The notes below the pieces were generated by a model. The model did no database searches and was not told the origin of the DNA. It saw nothing but the letters and a program-made list of their open reading frames with translations. This document shows, piece by piece, positions 60,999 through 64,000 of a DNA stretch of 64,000 bases. The stretch is from the NCBI GenBank assembly GCA_026705345.1, contig JAPPAV010000044.1:1-64000 (forward strand). Reading direction: 5' to 3'. The translations under genes were made by a program, and so were the position numbers. The DNA comes from Gammaproteobacteria bacterium. Its GTDB lineage: Bacteria; Pseudomonadota; Gammaproteobacteria; Pseudomonadales; Azotimanducaceae. Position 1 is the first letter of the stretch; every line of letters starts with the position of its first letter.

Positions 60999-61180
60999 TC
61001 AGACTGTCGCTTGCCTTGCAATGTGGGAAACGGAACCGTCCCACGACCCCGTATGGTGGCGTAGGACATCACCCGTTGCGTCGTCGACATTCATCGCATC
61101 GCCCTCGTCGAAGTAACCCAGCGCCTTGACCGCATCCAGCGGCGGGAACTCTCGTCCGTACAGTGCCGTCGAAGACCATG
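60999..61180 (-). pseudogene. Possible remnant of nucleotidyltransferase-like gene
   Basis: The minus-strand frame reads ALYGREFPPLDAVKALGYFD, then EGDAMNVDDATGDVLRH, and ends at TGA. The (K)ALxYFDxGD pattern recalls the C-terminal part of AbiEii-type nucleotidyltransferases. No start codon in context and no upstream catalytic region are visible, and the rest of the 60934-61300 interval holds nothing recognisable. It is likely a decayed fragment and is a weak call. Confidence 0.25.
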
Positions 61181-61300
61181 GCGCTGATTATCTCACGGGG
61201 AGGTCGAAACTCTCTTCCGGCCTCCCCGGCAAGACGGATCACGCGACCATCGAACAGAGAGTCCAGTGTCCGTTTGGGGCGTGATTTCACCCAGCGTGTG

Positions 61301-62182
61301 CTAGGTCGTCAGACCAGCCAGCAGTTCGGCGCATCTCAAGGCGTCCCGCCACGGTTCGCCGCTTGAACCGGCCGGCCATGCCGCCAATACGGCGCGGGGA
61401 ATCGCGGCCCCCACGATTCGATCTCGTTCGAACCCGAACTCCTCGGACATCTGGTCAACACGCCTCTTGAGCCTGCTGACCGGGCTGTCGGTCTCAAACA
61501 AGCGGTTGTACAGAAAGGGACCGACATCGTACGTCGGGTCGCCAACAACCCCTTTGGGGTCGACCGCGAGCCAACGACCACGCTCGGCAGACAGGATGTT
61601 GTCGTGGTGCAGGTCCCCATGTAGAAGTACTGGTTCGGCCTGTCCCGATGCCAATTCCCGGAGGAGGCCCTCAGCCCGGCCAACCAGAGTCGTCGGAATG
61701 GGACTACACTGATTCGCCAAGCAGGTTCGAAGCCACTCGACACCGCCGTCGAACTCGGACATCGCCGCAAACGGGTGCTGTTCAGGAACGGGACGCCAAA
61801 GGGTCCTCATCACGCTTGCTGCTATCGAGGTAGCTTCCTCGTCGCTCCTCACATTGGAGAGCGCGCTGCCGGGCCTCACGCTCTCGAGCATCATCGCCCC
61901 ATTCATCGGGTCAGCCTTCAGCAGCCTCACTGCTCCCTGGCCGCCATACAGGCGGAGAGCTTCCAGTTCGCTGACGAATTCAATTCCTGAAGCCCCCAGC
62001 TTCACGACGACCTCTCCGAGATCTACATGACTGGCCCGCGCTACGTAATTGAAGGAAGAGTCGAGACGTTCCTGCACGTGGAGCGACCACCGACGTTCCA
62101 GCTCCGCAACGTGATCGGGTAGTGGACCCGTCCATTCGGCGTGTTTCTCTCTTTCACTTCGAGACGGGGTTGTTCCTTCCAT
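61301..62182 (-). CDS. APH(6)-type aminoglycoside/hydroxyurea phosphotransferase
   Basis: From ATG 62182 the protein has 293 residues. The C-terminal half shows the kinase motifs: LLHGDLHHDNILSAERGRWL with the HGDxHxxN catalytic loop, then DPKGVVGDPTYDVGPFLYNR (DPKG, metal-binding). DPKG and the overall pattern are those of the streptomycin 6-kinase / hydroxyurea phosphotransferase family (PF04655). Chromosomal members of this family are common in environmental bacteria, and resistance to streptomycin is possible but unproven. No mobile element borders it. Confidence 0.9.
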   Translation of the reverse strand: MEGTTPSRSEREKHAEWTGPLPDHVAELERRWSLHVQERLDSSFNYVARASHVDLGEVVVKLGASGIEFVSELEALRLYGGQGAVRLLKADPMNGAMMLESVRPGSALSNVRSDEEATSIAASVMRTLWRPVPEQHPFAAMSEFDGGVEWLRTCLANQCSPIPTTLVGRAEGLLRELASGQAEPVLLHGDLHHDNILSAERGRWLAVDPKGVVGDPTYDVGPFLYNRLFETDSPVSRLKRRVDQMSEEFGFERDRIVGAAIPRAVLAAWPAGSSGEPWRDALRCAELLAGLTT

Positions 62183-62377
62183 AGGGCGAAGGTACCACCG
62201 GCATCGCCACGAGGGTTCCGATAGAGGCCTTACCCCTACCGCGAAAGACCGGCCGGCACTTGCGCCGCAAACGCCGAGGCGATGACGAGTGCGAGACGAC
62301 CCAAGCCGGTCGGGCCTGTGTCTCGGTCCTTTGGCCCTGCGAAGGCACACATCGGAACCCAACTTGTGAGCCGTCGT

Positions 62378-63589
62378 TCAGTACACCCAGTCGGGTGTCC
62401 CACCATCCTTGACCAGCGCGGTCCATTCCGCCAATTCGTCGGTCGGCCGGAACTTTGACCAGAGCTCGAAGTACGCCAGCACGACATCCGTCTCACCGCG
62501 TTCCAGCAGTTCCGCGGCGAGGCTGATTTCCGGATCGTAGCCATCGAGCGAGGGTGACTTGGCGACCTTCCCAGCTTCCAGCAAGTGGTGCTTGGCCCGG
62601 GCGGCGTCGTCGTCGATGAGCGCCACCCTGCCGAGCACTATGTGCGCCCGGTGGACTCCCCACTCGCTAACGGCATCGCGACGCTCGCCCGAGAGTATGG
62701 CCGTGGCGAACGCGCGCGCATCCTCGTAGCGGTGCGCATGGAAGGCCGCTTCCGCCACCCTCCCGAGCAAACCCACCCGCTCGATGTTGTTTTCGGCCAA
62801 TTCGTATGCCCGTTGGAACAGTTCCATTGCCATCAGGGCAGAGCCCTTCCGGTCCTTCGTCGGGTTGGGAACGACCAAGTCGGCCAAACCGCTCGGCACG
62901 TCAGGGTCGCCGGCCAGTTTGAAGCCTTTGAACCCGTAGCCAAACCTAGCGCCTCTGAGATACATGCGCCCTAGCTCTGCGGGCCATTTCGAGTTTTGCG
63001 GCTCGAGTGCCTGGCCCCGTTCCAATACCCCACGTAGCAGGTCGCGGTCCTGCAGTTCGAATAGGAACTTCGCCGCGTTGCCGAGGAGTTCCACGTTCGT
63101 CGGTTCCTTTTCGAGCTGACTCAACCAGGCACGCTTTCCCGCAACGTAGCCGTCCGCATCGAGGAACGGATTGATTTGCGTGGCCCCCCCGTGACGGAAT
63201 AGCGGGGCTTCTGGTGCGTTCCGGATGAGCCAAAGAAGGTGCTCACGATGATCGCGAGCGTATTCGGGATGAATGGCAAGGTCCCTGCCGGAATCCCGCA
63301 AGCGTTTCGGGTGATGGACATACGCCTGGTAGTAGTAGTAGACGACGAGTTGGGTTCGGGCCTGCAAGTCGTGGGCATCAAGCTCAAGTCGCCTCTCCAG
63401 CGCTTCAGCCCCATCTGCCGTGAGTTCCATGCCGGCGGAGACCGTACGGACAAGGTCCTTCCAGCGCTTCTCGTCGAGATAGTCGCTTATCGCAACCAAG
63501 GCAATCCCGGCACAGAGCAAGAGAAGCGCAACGAAAGCGACGATCTGCCGACGTTTCAAATGACCTCCGGGCGTTCCGTTGCGTTGCAT
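62378..63589 (-). CDS. Membrane-anchored TPR-like protein
   Basis: The 403-residue protein has one N-terminal helix (QIVAFVALLLLCAGIALVAI, about residues 15-34) and a long array of helices with TPR-like patterns (ELLGNAAKFLFELQDRDLLR, MAMELFQRAYELAENNIERV, FATAILSGERRDAVSE). It is probably anchored in the inner membrane with a periplasmic helical domain. I recognise no catalytic residues or family name. It lies between tRNA-Ser and the APH(6) gene on the same strand. Confidence 0.75.
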   Translation of the reverse strand: MQRNGTPGGHLKRRQIVAFVALLLLCAGIALVAISDYLDEKRWKDLVRTVSAGMELTADGAEALERRLELDAHDLQARTQLVVYYYYQAYVHHPKRLRDSGRDLAIHPEYARDHREHLLWLIRNAPEAPLFRHGGATQINPFLDADGYVAGKRAWLSQLEKEPTNVELLGNAAKFLFELQDRDLLRGVLERGQALEPQNSKWPAELGRMYLRGARFGYGFKGFKLAGDPDVPSGLADLVVPNPTKDRKGSALMAMELFQRAYELAENNIERVGLLGRVAEAAFHAHRYEDARAFATAILSGERRDAVSEWGVHRAHIVLGRVALIDDDAARAKHHLLEAGKVAKSPSLDGYDPEISLAAELLERGETDVVLAYFELWSKFRPTDELAEWTALVKDGGTPDWVY

Positions 63590-63662
63590 TCGATGAGTGG
63601 CAGTCCATTCACCGAAGGGTCAAGCGCGAAGATCTGGACACCCACGCAACTTTGTCGTGTCT

Positions 63663-63752
63663 TGGCGGAGAGGCAGGGATTCGAACCCTGGGTGCCCGCT
63701 AGGACACACCTGATTTCGAGTCAGGCCCATTCGGCCGCTCTGGCACCTCTCC
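63663..63752 (-). tRNA. tRNA-Ser (anticodon CGA)
   Basis: The 90-base minus-strand sequence starts GGAGAGGTGCCAGAGCGGC and ends with CCA. Acceptor GGAGAGG pairs with CCTCTCC. The anticodon arm CCTGA-CTCGAAA-TCAGG gives CGA. A long variable arm (TGTCC-TAGC-GGGCA) is typical for serine tRNA. It reads TCG codons. Confidence 0.98.
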
Positions 63753-63792
63753 GAGGCGCGCATTGTGGGCGAGAAGACGGACCTCGTCCAGA

Positions 63793-64000
63793 TCAAGTCC
63801 GAAAGGCGACGCGCTGGTCGAGTAGTGTCCGGATCAGGTCGATGGTGGGCGTCGACACGCCCGTCAACGCGGCGAGTTCCTGCACGGCACCCACCAGCGC
63901 GTCGGTTTCGAGCGGTCGGCCGAGTTCCAGGTCCTGGAGCATCGACGTCCGGTGGGCACCGACCGCGATGGCGCCATCCATGCGCTTTTCGACGTCGAGC
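63793..64000 (-). CDS. Ketopantoate reductase, C-terminal fragment (5' end outside window)
   Basis: The frame is open to the right edge and runs LDVEKRMDGAIAVGAHRTSM, then LQDLELGRPLETDALVGAVQ and STPTIDLIRTLLDQ. The SMLQDLxxGRPxExDALVGAV pattern is the C-terminal helix region of 2-dehydropantoate 2-reductases (PanE/ApbA). Only the last 68 residues are visible. Some related 2-oxo-acid reductases share this C-terminal pattern, so assignment to PanE in the strict sense is uncertain. Confidence 0.8.
   Translation of the reverse strand, partial: LDVEKRMDGAIAVGAHRTSMLQDLELGRPLETDALVGAVQELAALTGVSTPTIDLIRTLLDQRVAFRT

Overview
The window is high-GC chromosomal DNA from a bacterium that looks like an uncultured gammaproteobacterium. 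Gene order is the main evidence: ampD/nadC divergent, then tRNA-Thr, type IV pilins, pilB-pilC-pilD-coaE; argJ next to secA; hpf-ptsN-npr; homodimeric-type aceE with a two-lipoyl aceF; groES-groEL with a perfect CIRCE box. There is no ribosomal RNA, CRISPR array, prophage or recognisable insertion sequence.

Layout. 0-5.2 kb is accessory and decaying DNA: the end of a TPR protein, a hicA/hicB toxin-antitoxin pair whose promoter adjoins a 5'-truncated DUF4143 ATPase, a relic of a dienelactone-hydrolase-type gene, a Pro-rich membrane-anchored protein, and a metalloprotease broken by two frameshifts. 5.2-9.4 kb is an RND efflux pump with its lipoprotein adaptor. 9.6-20.7 kb carries housekeeping and assorted genes (HExxH lipoprotein, acyltransferase, coiled-coil protein, PuuD-like membrane protein, groESL, ADP-ribosylglycohydrolase, sulfatase, alkyltransferase-like protein, yajQ, cob(I)alamin adenosyltransferase). 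20.7-25.0 kb is aceE-aceF. 25.2-35.4 kb is ROK kinase, ampD, nadC, tRNA-Thr, a DUF222/HNH gene, and the type IV pilus cluster ending in coaE. 35.6-44.6 kb holds argJ, secA, rtcB, an ABC exporter, a DUF721 protein and the nitrogen-PTS/hpf group. 44.6-55.5 kb is catabolic and transport: Rieske oxygenase, amidohydrolase, a full peptide/nickel-type ABC importer (ATPase-ATPase-binding protein-permease-permease) and a nucleoside hydrolase. 55.5-59.1 kb contains an ECF sigma/anti-sigma operon that co-transcribes two tandemly duplicated exported proteins of unknown function. The right end has an NTF2-like protein, an APH(6)-type kinase, a TPR-like membrane protein, tRNA-Ser(CGA) and the end of a ketopantoate reductase.

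The most striking non-genic signal is a dispersed family of short hairpins with a constant end (CGTAGGGG) and usually a constant CTTGT loop, but with stems that vary in a base-paired way. They occur alone and as inverted pairs. At five loci the TAG inside CGTAGGGG is itself the stop codon of the upstream gene, and one cluster has entered the coding region of an ABC binding lipoprotein between its ribosome-bound start and its signal peptide. The best candidates for new biology are this repeat family and the sigma-factor operon with duplicated exported proteins.
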